Notes: generated from the letters alone by a model not told the origin. 18,150 bases of DNA from Candidatus Colwellbacteria bacterium RIFCSPLOWO2_02_FULL_44_20b (GCA_001817765.1 MHIZ01000035.1:7890-26039), one strand, 5' to 3'. Positions 6,736 to 13,509 are shown, numbered from the stretch's first letter. Translations and numbers: made by a program.

Positions 6736-8001
6736 TTAGTTAGTAGTCGTGTATTCTATCTGAATATTCTGTGCTGGAGCGTCAGCTGTGCCGTTTGTAG
6801 TAACCGCTATAGTCACATCGGTACCCGCTACCACCGCGCCATTAGTAATAGCCCCCATATCAGTGTTGCTCCCTACGGCTAGGTTTGTAACAACGGCTAA
6901 AGTCGCTACGGCACCTACAACTGCATTAGTCACCACCACCGAGCCATCGTTACCTGCCACCGCCGCAATCCAAGCTGTTTGAGCGCCCGTGTAAATCTTA
7001 GTAATGGTCACAGCAACTGAAGGTGTCCAAAGAACATAACCGGCGGTAATATCAACGCCCGCAGCTCCTGGATCAGGAATCGGAATAATTACCGTGTGTG
7101 TTTTAGCACCAGCAGACATATCAACACTAGCGACAGTTGCATCAAGAATCTCCGCTGTCGCTACAGCACCAGTCGCGATATTACCTGCGACAATTGTGTC
7201 AGCCGCGATATCACCAGTAAGAATGGTGGCATCAAGAATCGCTGCGGTATCTACGGCACCAGCCGCGAAATCAGCAGCCAGAATCGTCGCGTCAAGAATC
7301 TCAGTTGAATCAACTGAGCCAGCTGGCAAAACAACCACAGCTGTACCAGTACCGGTGGTAGTAAGAGTAATAGCCGCAACAGCTACGCTCCCAATTCCTA
7401 CCGAAGTAGCGGTAACACCTCCAAGTTGTAAGTTTCCAGCAGAACCAACATCAACACCAAGCGTAGCGCTTGGGCTGACAAGTCCATTAACAAATGTCGC
7501 GATACCCCCCGCTGTCACGCTCCAGTTGTTGTCCACAATCGAAACAGTAGTCGCGCTTGCGGAACCGATCGTAATCGTATTCGCAACCGCGCCAATACCA
7601 ATCTGAACAGTTTTTGCGTTCGTAGCACCCCCCGCAATTGAAACAGTCGTCGCTCCTTCACCAGCAGCGACACTGACATTTTGCGTTCCAGAACTCGAAC
7701 CAAGGGTAATAGAACCCGTACCATCACTCCTACCAATAACCATTGTTCCTCCGAGTCCTGGCGTAACCGTAACCGCGCCTGCGCCGGTGCCACCGTAAAT
7801 AACGGTATCAGCAGTCGTCATTGATGTAGTACCGATAACAACGTTAGCCGTAACATCGCTACTACTCAAAGTAAGTACGCCGTCACTTGTGACGGCAAGT
7901 GCCGCGACCGTGAGTGCCGCCTGAGCCGAGTTAACGCCGGCTCCTGCGACAAGCATCAAGGCAAGCACTCCTACTAAACTTAATTTCTGTAATCTTTTCA
8001 T
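6736..8001 (-). CDS. Secreted beta-repeat/pentad-repeat fibre-like surface protein
   Basis: The 421-residue protein starts with a signal peptide (1-29, ending NSAQA). Residues 30-225 are Gly/Thr/Ser/Val-rich beta repeats of the kind TVQIGIGAVANTITIGS. Residues about 230-298 follow a five-residue period with Ile, Val, Phe or Met at the fourth place (DATIL, TGDIA, AGNIA), close to pentapeptide-repeat beta-helices and to the ADIADGT-like repeats of surface and tail-fibre proteins. The C-terminal 120 residues resemble a small all-beta head domain. There is no cysteine and only three or so tryptophans. Composition and shape point to an extended extracellular fibre, perhaps for attachment; no enzyme motif is seen. 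It has no recognisable wall-binding domain, so how it is retained is unclear. There is no Shine-Dalgarno sequence before the ATG. Confidence 0.75.
   Translation of the reverse strand: MKRLQKLSLVGVLALMLVAGAGVNSAQAALTVAALAVTSDGVLTLSSSDVTANVVIGTTSMTTADTVIYGGTGAGAVTVTPGLGGTMVIGRSDGTGSITLGSSSGTQNVSVAAGEGATTVSIAGGATNAKTVQIGIGAVANTITIGSASATTVSIVDNNWSVTAGGIATFVNGLVSPSATLGVDVGSAGNLQLGGVTATSVGIGSVAVAAITLTTTGTGTAVVVLPAGSVDSTEILDATILAADFAAGAVDTAAILDATILTGDIAADTIVAGNIATGAVATAEILDATVASVDMSAGAKTHTVIIPIPDPGAAGVDITAGYVLWTPSVAVTITKIYTGAQTAWIAAVAGNDGSVVVTNAVVGAVATLAVVTNLAVGSNTDMGAITNGAVVAGTDVTIAVTTNGTADAPAQNIQIEYTTTN
7108..7314 (-). repeat. Coding repeat of 5-residue (10-residue) units
   Basis: This segment encodes residues about 230-298 of the fibre-like protein as tandem 10-residue units built from two pentads. 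The DNA copies share a core (g/atcaagaatc) at 7141, 7231 and 7291, that is, at spacings of 90 and 60 bp, multiples of 30. The unit EILDAT(I/V) occurs three times. The pattern fits a right-handed beta-helix of stacked pentads. Confidence 0.7.
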
Positions 8002-8124
8002 CTCTTAATTTATTTTTTCGACTTTTTCGTCTTCGATAAGATTTAGGAAATCTCGGTTGAGCTTAACCGAAACTCGTAAAAAGCACCGAAGAAAATCTTT
8101 ATTGAAGTTAATACAATGTAATGC

Positions 8125-8155
8125 TTATTATCTGCTATGCATCGGCAGATAATAA
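8125..8155. other. Perfect 11-bp inverted repeat upstream of the fibre-like gene
   Basis: The arms TTATTATCTGC (8125-8135) and GCAGATAATAA (8145-8155) are perfect inverted repeats around a 9-nt spacer that itself contains the palindrome ATGCAT. It lies 124 bp before the fibre-gene ATG and 81 bp after the stop of the preceding gene. No T-tract follows on the minus strand. It could be an operator, a leader hairpin or a weak terminator. A smaller repeat, CGGTT/AACCG, lies between it and the gene, at about 8054-8069. Confidence 0.6.
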
Positions 8156-8174
8156 AATCGACCTTTCTTAATTA

Positions 8175-8180
8175 AGTATA
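8175..8180 (-). promoter_or_regulatory. Possible -10 element for the fibre-like gene
   Basis: TATACT on the minus strand, in an AT-rich stretch about 175 bp before the ATG at 8001. No convincing -35 box is found at 16-18 bp. If used, the leader would contain the 11-bp inverted repeat at 8125-8155. Weak evidence. Confidence 0.25.
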
Positions 8181-8235
8181 CAACACAAAACGCGAGAATC
8201 CGTGTGGATAAGTACTGAATTTTCTAAAGAAATTA

Positions 8236-8607
8236 TTATTGAGCGGAACGAAGCGCCTCTGCGACCTTGCTTTGAGGATCAAGCGGTCCATAAAAAATAA
8301 TCTGGTCGCGATTAAGATAAACTTCTCGCGGAGCCCAAAGAGCGTCCCGAAGCGGTGCAAGCTGAAAGTTTGTTGCCGAAGGATCTTCCCCTCCTTTTGT
8401 AGTAACAAGAAGATACGCGTCAGTCAGTCGCAACTGCGGGAAAAAAGAAAGTTTCCCAACATATAATTCGCCGGTACTAAAATAAACAACCGACTGAGAC
8501 CCGCCCGTCCGTAGCATGGGCCACAAGACAATAAGAAGAAGAACAACAACAAAAAGCCCGACAAAAAAATACGGGCTCAAAACTTTTTTAATAAGAGATG
8601 TATTCAT
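8236..8607 (-). CDS. Small single-pass membrane-anchored protein, unknown function
   Basis: With the start at the ATG 8605-8607 the protein has 123 residues: a short Lys-containing N-terminus, one membrane span (about 11-31) and an 85-residue extracytoplasmic part. That part includes VVYFSTGELYVGKLSFFPQL and a following LTDAYLLV, which looks like a small beta domain. I have the impression that similar anchored proteins with a G-x-x-YxGKL stretch recur in CPR genomes, but I cannot name a family or function. An upstream in-frame ATG at 8643 would overlap the promoter, so the later start is preferred; there the ATG is at the predicted transcription start. It lies between the S-layer-like and fibre-like genes and has its own promoter just after the S-layer terminator. 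Confidence 0.75.
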   Translation of the reverse strand: MNTSLIKKVLSPYFFVGLFVVVLLLIVLWPMLRTGGSQSVVYFSTGELYVGKLSFFPQLRLTDAYLLVTTKGGEDPSATNFQLAPLRDALWAPREVYLNRDQIIFYGPLDPQSKVAEALRSAQ

Positions 8608-8614
8608 AAAATAA

Positions 8615-8643
8615 AGTGTATAAATCCCCTGCCTCATAGTCAA
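8615..8643 (-). promoter_or_regulatory. Promoter of the small membrane protein gene, predicted leaderless
   Basis: On the minus strand, TTGACT (8638-8643) and TACACT (8615-8620) are separated by exactly 17 bp. The -10 ends 7 nt before the ATG at 8607, so transcription should begin at or within a base or two of the start codon. It lies just past the terminator of the S-layer-like gene, which shows that the gene needs its own promoter. Confidence 0.7.
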
Positions 8644-8668
8644 ACACCCAACCTCTGACCAAAAAACA

Positions 8669-8699
8669 AAAACACCCCAGTCTCAAGCTGGGGTGTTTT
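8669..8699 (-). terminator. Intrinsic terminator of the S-layer-like gene
   Basis: A 12-bp perfect stem (8669-8680 with 8688-8699, arms AAAACACCCCAG and CTGGGGTGTTTT) and a 7-nt loop, followed on the minus strand by TTTGTTTTTTGG. It lies 83 bp past the stop codon of the S-layer-like gene. Confidence 0.9.
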
Positions 8700-8717
8700 G
8701 TTGCTTTTTCCCTAATC

Positions 8718-8778
8718 CTTACTAAGAAGCCCACGGAGTCCTGTCGCAAAGCGACACGGTCCTGAATTCGCTAGTAAG
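8718..8778 (-). other. Nested inverted repeats in the 3' UTR of the S-layer-like gene
   Basis: The outer arms CTTACTA (8718-8724) and TAGTAAG (8772-8778) and the inner arms TGTCGC (8742-8747) and GCGACA (8751-8756, loop AAA) are perfect. The pairing between them extends partly with mismatches and wobbles. It lies between the stop codon and the strong terminator and would fold into a long hairpin in the mRNA, possibly for stability of an abundant transcript. Confidence 0.55.
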
Positions 8779-8781
8779 AAA

Positions 8782-11700
8782 TTAGTAGACCAAGACCTTA
8801 CCTTCTACAGGATATGTATCAGCCAAGGTTGAAGGCGAAGCATTGGATGGCTCGGTACCAGGCGATGAAGAATCGTAGTACCAGCTAAGCCCTCCGAAGA
8901 GACCCGCTAACCCGCTCGTGCCATTGATGTACACCTGGAAGGTGTCGCTGACTTGAGCGGACGAGGTATCAACGGTAATACCGAAGGTTGCTTTTTGGCC
9001 CGCGGTTATAGGATATGGGGAGGAGAGAGTAACTGTTTCGGTTGAACCTGCCGCAGTACCCGACCAATCCGCATCACCAGTGCCAAGAAGCTCTCCCTTG
9101 CTACCGGAAGTGTAATCATACACCTTTGCCCGGCTGCCAACCGCTACTCGAGTAGCAATATTACCACCACGAGTAAGAACGATCGACTTGACATTAAGTT
9201 CCGTACCGCCCGCGGCCTGGACATCAAAGAGCGCAACAAGCTCGTTGGCGCCTTGTGAACCAGTGCTCGGGGAAGATGGGTTCATTGTAAGAACCGGCTC
9301 TACATCATGCACCGTGTACGGCTTGCCGTTCGCGGTAGATGAAGCAAGGATCGTTACATAGCTGTCAAGCGGAATGTTCGTCAGAGCGGTTTCACCAGTC
9401 AACTGAATAGTTGTTGATGAAGGCACGTCCGTCACCATATAGATGTCGCCACCTACGGTGCTGTTCAAGACAACAATATCTCCGTCAACAAAGCCCGCGC
9501 TCGAATCAACAGAAATTGTTGATGTAGCGCCAGCAGTATCAGCGGCAATATCGTCAGTCACAACAGAGGTCTGAGTCGTGCGAGTTGACGCAAGCTCAGT
9601 TACCCAGCTGTCAGCCGGAATGTTCGTCTGAGCACCCTTACCAATAAGCGAAAGAGTGTCAGCGTCAGTCACAGCCGCAACTGTGTAGAGCTGCCGCGTT
9701 GTCACCGCGCTCGCTGTGCTGTTCAACACAACGATGTCCCCTGCCGCAAACCCAACAGTCGAATCAACGTCGATTGCCGCAGCTGTATCAGCTACGATAT
9801 CGTCCGTCGCGTCCGAAGTTTGCGTCGAAGCTGAAGTCGCCATACGAGTCAGCCGATCGGTCGCAACGGATGCGCCCCAGTCAAGACTCGCTGTTACTTC
9901 ACCAACACCGATAACATTCATAGTGTTTCCGTCAGTTACGGATACGACGGTGTAGAATCCTCCGTCATCAACCGTTCCTGCTCTGGCTTCGATTCTTACA
10001 ACGTCACCAGGAGCAAAACCACGAGTGGAACTTACGGTAATAGCGGAACTCGTTACATCATCAACATCTTCTGCCGCAGTGGCAGCATCGGACGTTACAG
10101 CTTCGCGAGTCGCGTACTTCGTTACATAGCAAGTAGCGGTCGCACAATCACCAAGGTTCTGAGGTCCAGCAACAGTAACGCTCGGGGTCGCAGTATTAAC
10201 AGCAGTAACAACACCACTGAAAGAGCTCGTACCCTGAGCAGTATGAACCTGGACAACATCACCAATTGAGAAGTTTGCCGCGCTACCAACAGTAAGTGCT
10301 GTCGCGGTATCAGCCGCGATATCACCTACAGCAGCAGTCGTTGTAACAGTCTTCTCATAGATGCGACTTCCAGATGAAGTTCCGTTTGCTTCAAGCGAGT
10401 CGAGGCCCAAACGGACCGCTTCCGCTGAAACAAGCGTTCCTACCTCTGTTGTCGTACCTTTGACGTATGCAACCAACGTGCTGTCTTTTGGAACCTGGAG
10501 CGTAAGACCGCTGAAGGTCGCAACACCGTTGATCGGAACTGTCGAAATAGTCACATTATTCGCCGTAACCGAGACAGAGCTCAAGTTGGCGCTCGATCGG
10601 CGTGAGCCGAACGTAAGTTTCGTAATGTTAACCGCTTCGTATTCCGATGTGAATTTGACGCGGAGCATTTCCTTGTCAGATTCAAGTGTGTGCAAAACGG
10701 CATCGACCGGAGTCGAGCTGTCGGTCTGCACTAAGAGCGTACCAGTTGTCTGGACAGTAATAGTCTGGCCAACAACCTGAGCACTCGGTTGGTCGCCTGA
10801 GAGCGTTGTACCGCTCGATGCGCCCGACGCCGTAATATCAGCCGCGTCAATGTCGGTATTCACGGTAACTGCCGTGGACGACATATCAACGTAGACGTTC
10901 ACAATAACACTGCCGGAAGCCGGAATGTTGAGCACTCCGCCAACAGAGAAGCTGTTCGCGTCATCAGTCGCTGAAGGCGTTGAGACAGTCGAGCCGATTT
11001 GCGTCTCGGATCCGTCCGCGTTCACCTTCTTAAGCCGCATATTGGTCATGCCGGTAATTGCCGACATATCAACATTAACAGCTGAAACATTCACGCCTTC
11101 CGCTGAACCGGATTGGAGCACGTAAGAACCAACCTTCGTGTTCGCGCCGCCAGCCACGACGTTTTGGTTACCATATGACGCGTTCTTCGCAACGGTCAAA
11201 GCCGCTGTGTTGATGGTCAAAGTGTTTGCCGCAACGTAGGCGTCATCCGAAGCAGTCGCGTAGTTGTTGGTTGAAACCCGGCGATAATAAACATCACCGA
11301 AGTCACCAATAACTGTCAGGTTATTCGTCGCGGCGCTTGCCATGTTACCAACGAGTTTCATGAGTACGCTCGTGTTCGCTGGAACAATATAGTAAGTGCT
11401 AAGCGTCGTCTGGTCAGTACCAGCCGCGTCACCATCAAAGTAATTCGTTAACGTTGAATTGCTGTAGATGGTTGAAGCGCCAACCATAAGGCTGAGTGAG
11501 CCAGTAAAGTCGGTGGCAGTGCTTGTACCTAAAACATCAAAGTCAGCCTTTTGGAGTTCGATGTCCTCTCCGACTGCTTCAAGTTTCCAGACACCAAGAA
11601 CCGCGCTGTTCTGTCCGGGAGCAAGGTTGCCGCTCGGCGAAGAAGTGTCCTTGGTAACAGTTAAGCTACCTTGGGTAACGGTAATGGTGTTGTAGTTTGC

Positions 11701-13110
11701 CGTTTCACCAACAGGAAAACCTGCGGTTGCATCGGTTCCCGCGGCGTGAGCCACGAGTAAACTTCCATTCGTCGAAACACCCATCGCTGAAACGTCGTAG
11801 TCGTTCTGAACAATAAACTGTGCTGTGCGCGAAGAACCGCTCACAACATCAGCATGAATCGCGAGAGTCTTGTTCTGGCCTTTCGGAATGACTAAGCCAG
11901 AAGCCAAAGTAAAGGTAACGTACTTGCTTGATGTCGCGGATACCTCAGCAAGAACTTCGCCAGTGACGTCGTTCTTAAGTTTGAGGCTCCCGAGATCAGC
12001 ATCAGTCGAGTTACCGTTGTTGTAGAGACGAAGCGAGGAAAGTTTAACATCCTCGTTCGCGCCAGCAGTAAACTGGAACTTACCAATAGGAAAGTCCTTG
12101 ACTCCAAGATCAACGTTCCGAGCCGCGGCTGAGATCGTTTCAGCATCGACATCAAGGGAACCAACGGTTCCTGAGCCATCGATAACTGAGAACGTCGAAC
12201 CGGTAACAGGGAATGAACCGCTGACACTCGCGGAGCCATCAACCATGACATCAGCCGATGAGGCAATGCCGAAGTTGAAAGTACCGTTCGTTGTCTGCGC
12301 GGCATCAATGTTGACCTCAACCCAGACCGCGACGGTCTGGCCTGCGGGAACAACAATAGGATCACCAGTAAAGGTGATAAGAGCTTTGTCTTCACTCAAG
12401 GTGACGACATTGCCGTGGCGCATTCCAGACGCGTCAAAAATCATGACGCCGCTGAAGTTGGAGTTCAAGCTGAACGCTCCACGCGTCACCCTGAATCCTG
12501 TAACCCTAACCTCGCCCGCGCCGGCTGTGAGATTAAGTTTCGTAACTTTATTGTACGCCGATCCATCAGGCAGAGTTGCCGCCGCCGGAGAATCAGACGC
12601 CAAAGAAACAGCGAGACCAGATCCTACTGGAACTGTCGTCCCTGTTCCTGTACCTGTGCTAGAACCAGCGACTGAGGTGTATTTAGCGCGAGATTTCGCA
12701 CCAAAGTATCCAGCCGTCGGTGAGACTTCCATTGCTGTCTGCCACTTTGAAACAGCCGCTTGGGTAAGAGAACCGAAATATTCGGTCTCATTTCCTGGAG
12801 AACCAGCTCCAGTATCAGCAACTTTATAGCCAGCTCCGTTCAAGTATTGCTGCAAGCATTTCACAGCAGCGCCTTTTGAACCGATGGTGAGGTCAACGGT
12901 AAAGGAGCACGCTGTTGTAACGCTAGAGCCACCTGCCGATGCCAACTGCGATTGCAATTGGGTGATTTGAGCTAAAAGAGCGTTGATCTGCGCCTGGAGA
13001 TCAGACACTGATTGTGCCTGAGCAACCGGAACGAACATCGCTGCTCCTGAAAGCCAAACAGCAGTCGAAAGGGAAAGCGCAATAGAAGTAAATCGTTTAA
13101 ATCCTTTCAT
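8782..13110 (-). CDS. Giant S-layer-like surface protein with N-terminal peptidoglycan-binding domain
   Basis: 1442 residues. A signal peptide (1-33, ending VAQAQS) is followed by a short coiled coil (35-58, DLQAQINALLAQITQLQSQL), a hallmark of Parcubacteria-type surface proteins. A PG_binding_1 domain follows (66-148: LTIGSKGAAVKCLQQYL, a YFGSLTQAAVSKWQ core and a C68/C85 pair). Then come a Thr/Gly linker (149-163) and several Ig-like beta modules of 120-160 residues, with units such as VPAGQTVAVWVEVNIDA, IPKGQNKTLAIHADV and VPANTSVLMKLVGN, which are equivalent strands. Residues about 918-1258 are four tandem beta repeats of about 80 residues inserted between two Ig-like modules. A last Ig-like module ends the protein at VEGKVLVY. 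It is probably the main surface-layer or adhesin protein, attached to the wall by its N-terminus (inference). The ATG has no Shine-Dalgarno sequence, and the 399-bp region upstream is highly structured. Confidence 0.88.
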   Translation of the reverse strand: MKGFKRFTSIALSLSTAVWLSGAAMFVPVAQAQSVSDLQAQINALLAQITQLQSQLASAGGSSVTTACSFTVDLTIGSKGAAVKCLQQYLNGAGYKVADTGAGSPGNETEYFGSLTQAAVSKWQTAMEVSPTAGYFGAKSRAKYTSVAGSSTGTGTGTTVPVGSGLAVSLASDSPAAATLPDGSAYNKVTKLNLTAGAGEVRVTGFRVTRGAFSLNSNFSGVMIFDASGMRHGNVVTLSEDKALITFTGDPIVVPAGQTVAVWVEVNIDAAQTTNGTFNFGIASSADVMVDGSASVSGSFPVTGSTFSVIDGSGTVGSLDVDAETISAAARNVDLGVKDFPIGKFQFTAGANEDVKLSSLRLYNNGNSTDADLGSLKLKNDVTGEVLAEVSATSSKYVTFTLASGLVIPKGQNKTLAIHADVVSGSSRTAQFIVQNDYDVSAMGVSTNGSLLVAHAAGTDATAGFPVGETANYNTITVTQGSLTVTKDTSSPSGNLAPGQNSAVLGVWKLEAVGEDIELQKADFDVLGTSTATDFTGSLSLMVGASTIYSNSTLTNYFDGDAAGTDQTTLSTYYIVPANTSVLMKLVGNMASAATNNLTVIGDFGDVYYRRVSTNNYATASDDAYVAANTLTINTAALTVAKNASYGNQNVVAGGANTKVGSYVLQSGSAEGVNVSAVNVDMSAITGMTNMRLKKVNADGSETQIGSTVSTPSATDDANSFSVGGVLNIPASGSVIVNVYVDMSSTAVTVNTDIDAADITASGASSGTTLSGDQPSAQVVGQTITVQTTGTLLVQTDSSTPVDAVLHTLESDKEMLRVKFTSEYEAVNITKLTFGSRRSSANLSSVSVTANNVTISTVPINGVATFSGLTLQVPKDSTLVAYVKGTTTEVGTLVSAEAVRLGLDSLEANGTSSGSRIYEKTVTTTAAVGDIAADTATALTVGSAANFSIGDVVQVHTAQGTSSFSGVVTAVNTATPSVTVAGPQNLGDCATATCYVTKYATREAVTSDAATAAEDVDDVTSSAITVSSTRGFAPGDVVRIEARAGTVDDGGFYTVVSVTDGNTMNVIGVGEVTASLDWGASVATDRLTRMATSASTQTSDATDDIVADTAAAIDVDSTVGFAAGDIVVLNSTASAVTTRQLYTVAAVTDADTLSLIGKGAQTNIPADSWVTELASTRTTQTSVVTDDIAADTAGATSTISVDSSAGFVDGDIVVLNSTVGGDIYMVTDVPSSTTIQLTGETALTNIPLDSYVTILASSTANGKPYTVHDVEPVLTMNPSSPSTGSQGANELVALFDVQAAGGTELNVKSIVLTRGGNIATRVAVGSRAKVYDYTSGSKGELLGTGDADWSGTAAGSTETVTLSSPYPITAGQKATFGITVDTSSAQVSDTFQVYINGTSGLAGLFGGLSWYYDSSSPGTEPSNASPSTLADTYPVEGKVLVY
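9337..10359 (-). repeat. Four tandem coding repeats of about 80 residues inside the S-layer-like protein
   Basis: Residues about 921-1000, 1005-1093, 1095-1177 and 1178-1258 share a pattern: DDIAADTA, then (I/V)xVxSxxGFxxGD(I/V)V, then YxVxxVxDxxTxxLxG, then NIPxDSxVTxLAS. Copies 3 and 4 are the most alike (DDIVADTA/DDIAADTA, GDIVVLNST in both). Copies 1 and 2 have diverged. The FxxGDVV core suggests a small beta barrel in each unit. This points to amplification by duplication, with the youngest copies at the C-terminal end. Confidence 0.8.
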
Positions 13111-13321
13111 TTTCTATGCTTTCTAGTTTTCGAATTTTATTCGATAAATTTATAATTGAATCTTCTTTCTGGAAGATTACCCCCTGGATCAATCGACCAG
13201 CCCATCTACTCGTGAGGTAGGTAGAAACCGGCTTGAAAAAGAGATGTAATCCTAATAGCAATCTAAAAGTTCTCTCCTCCTTAGACAGGTTATTCCAAAC
13301 TGAGGAACAACCACTATAAAC
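13111..13321 (-). other. Long 5' leader of the S-layer-like gene, downstream of the terminator
   Basis: This 211-bp stretch between the terminator and the S-layer ATG has no clear promoter. It holds the best Shine-Dalgarno sequence in the window (AAGGAGG, 13276-13282, minus strand) far from the gene start. A partner TTCCTCAG-like segment upstream of it on the minus strand could pair with it. Near the gene it has a perfect 6-bp hairpin (ATCTTC/GAAGAT, loop CAGAAA on the minus strand, about 13158-13175). A TTG-started frame of 54 codons runs from 13261 to 13097 and ends just inside the S-layer gene. Confidence 0.45.
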
Positions 13322-13344
13322 AAAAAATCTCGCTTAAAGCGAGA
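13322..13344 (-). terminator. Intrinsic terminator upstream of the S-layer-like gene
   Basis: The arms TCTCGC (13328-13333) and GCGAGA (13339-13344) enclose a 5-nt loop, and the stem is followed on the minus strand by six T. It lies about 100 bp after the promoter and 212 bp before the ATG of the S-layer-like gene. Confidence 0.75.
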
Positions 13345-13380
13345 CTAAAACAGCAAAATACGCGAAAAACAAGTATTTGC

Positions 13381-13403
13381 TGACTTAGCCTCACTCTAAG
13401 TCA
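13381..13403. promoter_or_regulatory. Perfect 8-bp inverted repeat, hairpin or operator
   Basis: TGACTTAG (13381-13388) and CTAAGTCA (13396-13403) are separated by 7 bp. The spacing of half-sites suits either an RNA hairpin at about +43 to +65 of the predicted transcript or a dimeric regulator site; the winged-helix regulator gene is the neighbour upstream. Confidence 0.5.
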
Positions 13404-13452
13404 AAAACACTACATACTGCGAAAATCTACTATCTATATTCTTGTACTACCG

Positions 13453-13481
13453 AGTATAACGTACCGTCCTCAATTCTTCAA
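13453..13481 (-). promoter_or_regulatory. Promoter between the regulator and the S-layer-like gene
   Basis: On the minus strand, TTGAAG (13476-13481) and TATACT (13453-13458) are separated by exactly 17 bp. The predicted transcription start is near 13446. This is the strongest sigma-70-like promoter in the region and lies directly after the regulator's stop codon. Confidence 0.7.
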
Positions 13482-13509
13482 GTCTTACGCTCCTGCGACA
13501 CGTTGAATT

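Larger units (their letters stand above)
13322..13446 (-). ncRNA. Candidate structured small RNA or attenuator leader
   Basis: A predicted transcript of about 125 nt from the promoter at 13453-13481 to the T-tract of an intrinsic terminator. It contains three adjacent hairpins: 13381-13403 (arms TGACTTAG/CTAAGTCA, 7-nt loop), 13353-13380 (arms GCAAATAC/GTATTTTGC, one bulge, 11-nt loop) and the terminator at 13328-13344. No open frame of note lies in it. It may be a free small RNA, or the leader of the S-layer gene with termination control. I do not recognise a known RNA family. Confidence 0.5.

Noticed and set aside
6736..8001. Prophage remnant, suggested by the tail-fibre-like protein
   Set aside because: No capsid, terminase, portal, integrase or lysis gene lies nearby, the protein has a signal peptide, and its neighbours are cell-surface genes.
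9337..10359. Tandem array considered as CRISPR or non-coding repeat
   Set aside because: Units are about 245-270 bp, in frame, diverged like protein repeats, and lie inside one open gene.
12098..12829. A 243-codon open frame on the plus strand
   Set aside because: It lies fully opposite the S-layer-like gene. Its protein has no recognisable fold and reflects the skewed Ala/Thr/Ser/Val codons of the gene on the other strand. The same holds for plus-strand frames at 7094-7606, 16114-16731 and 10361-10780.
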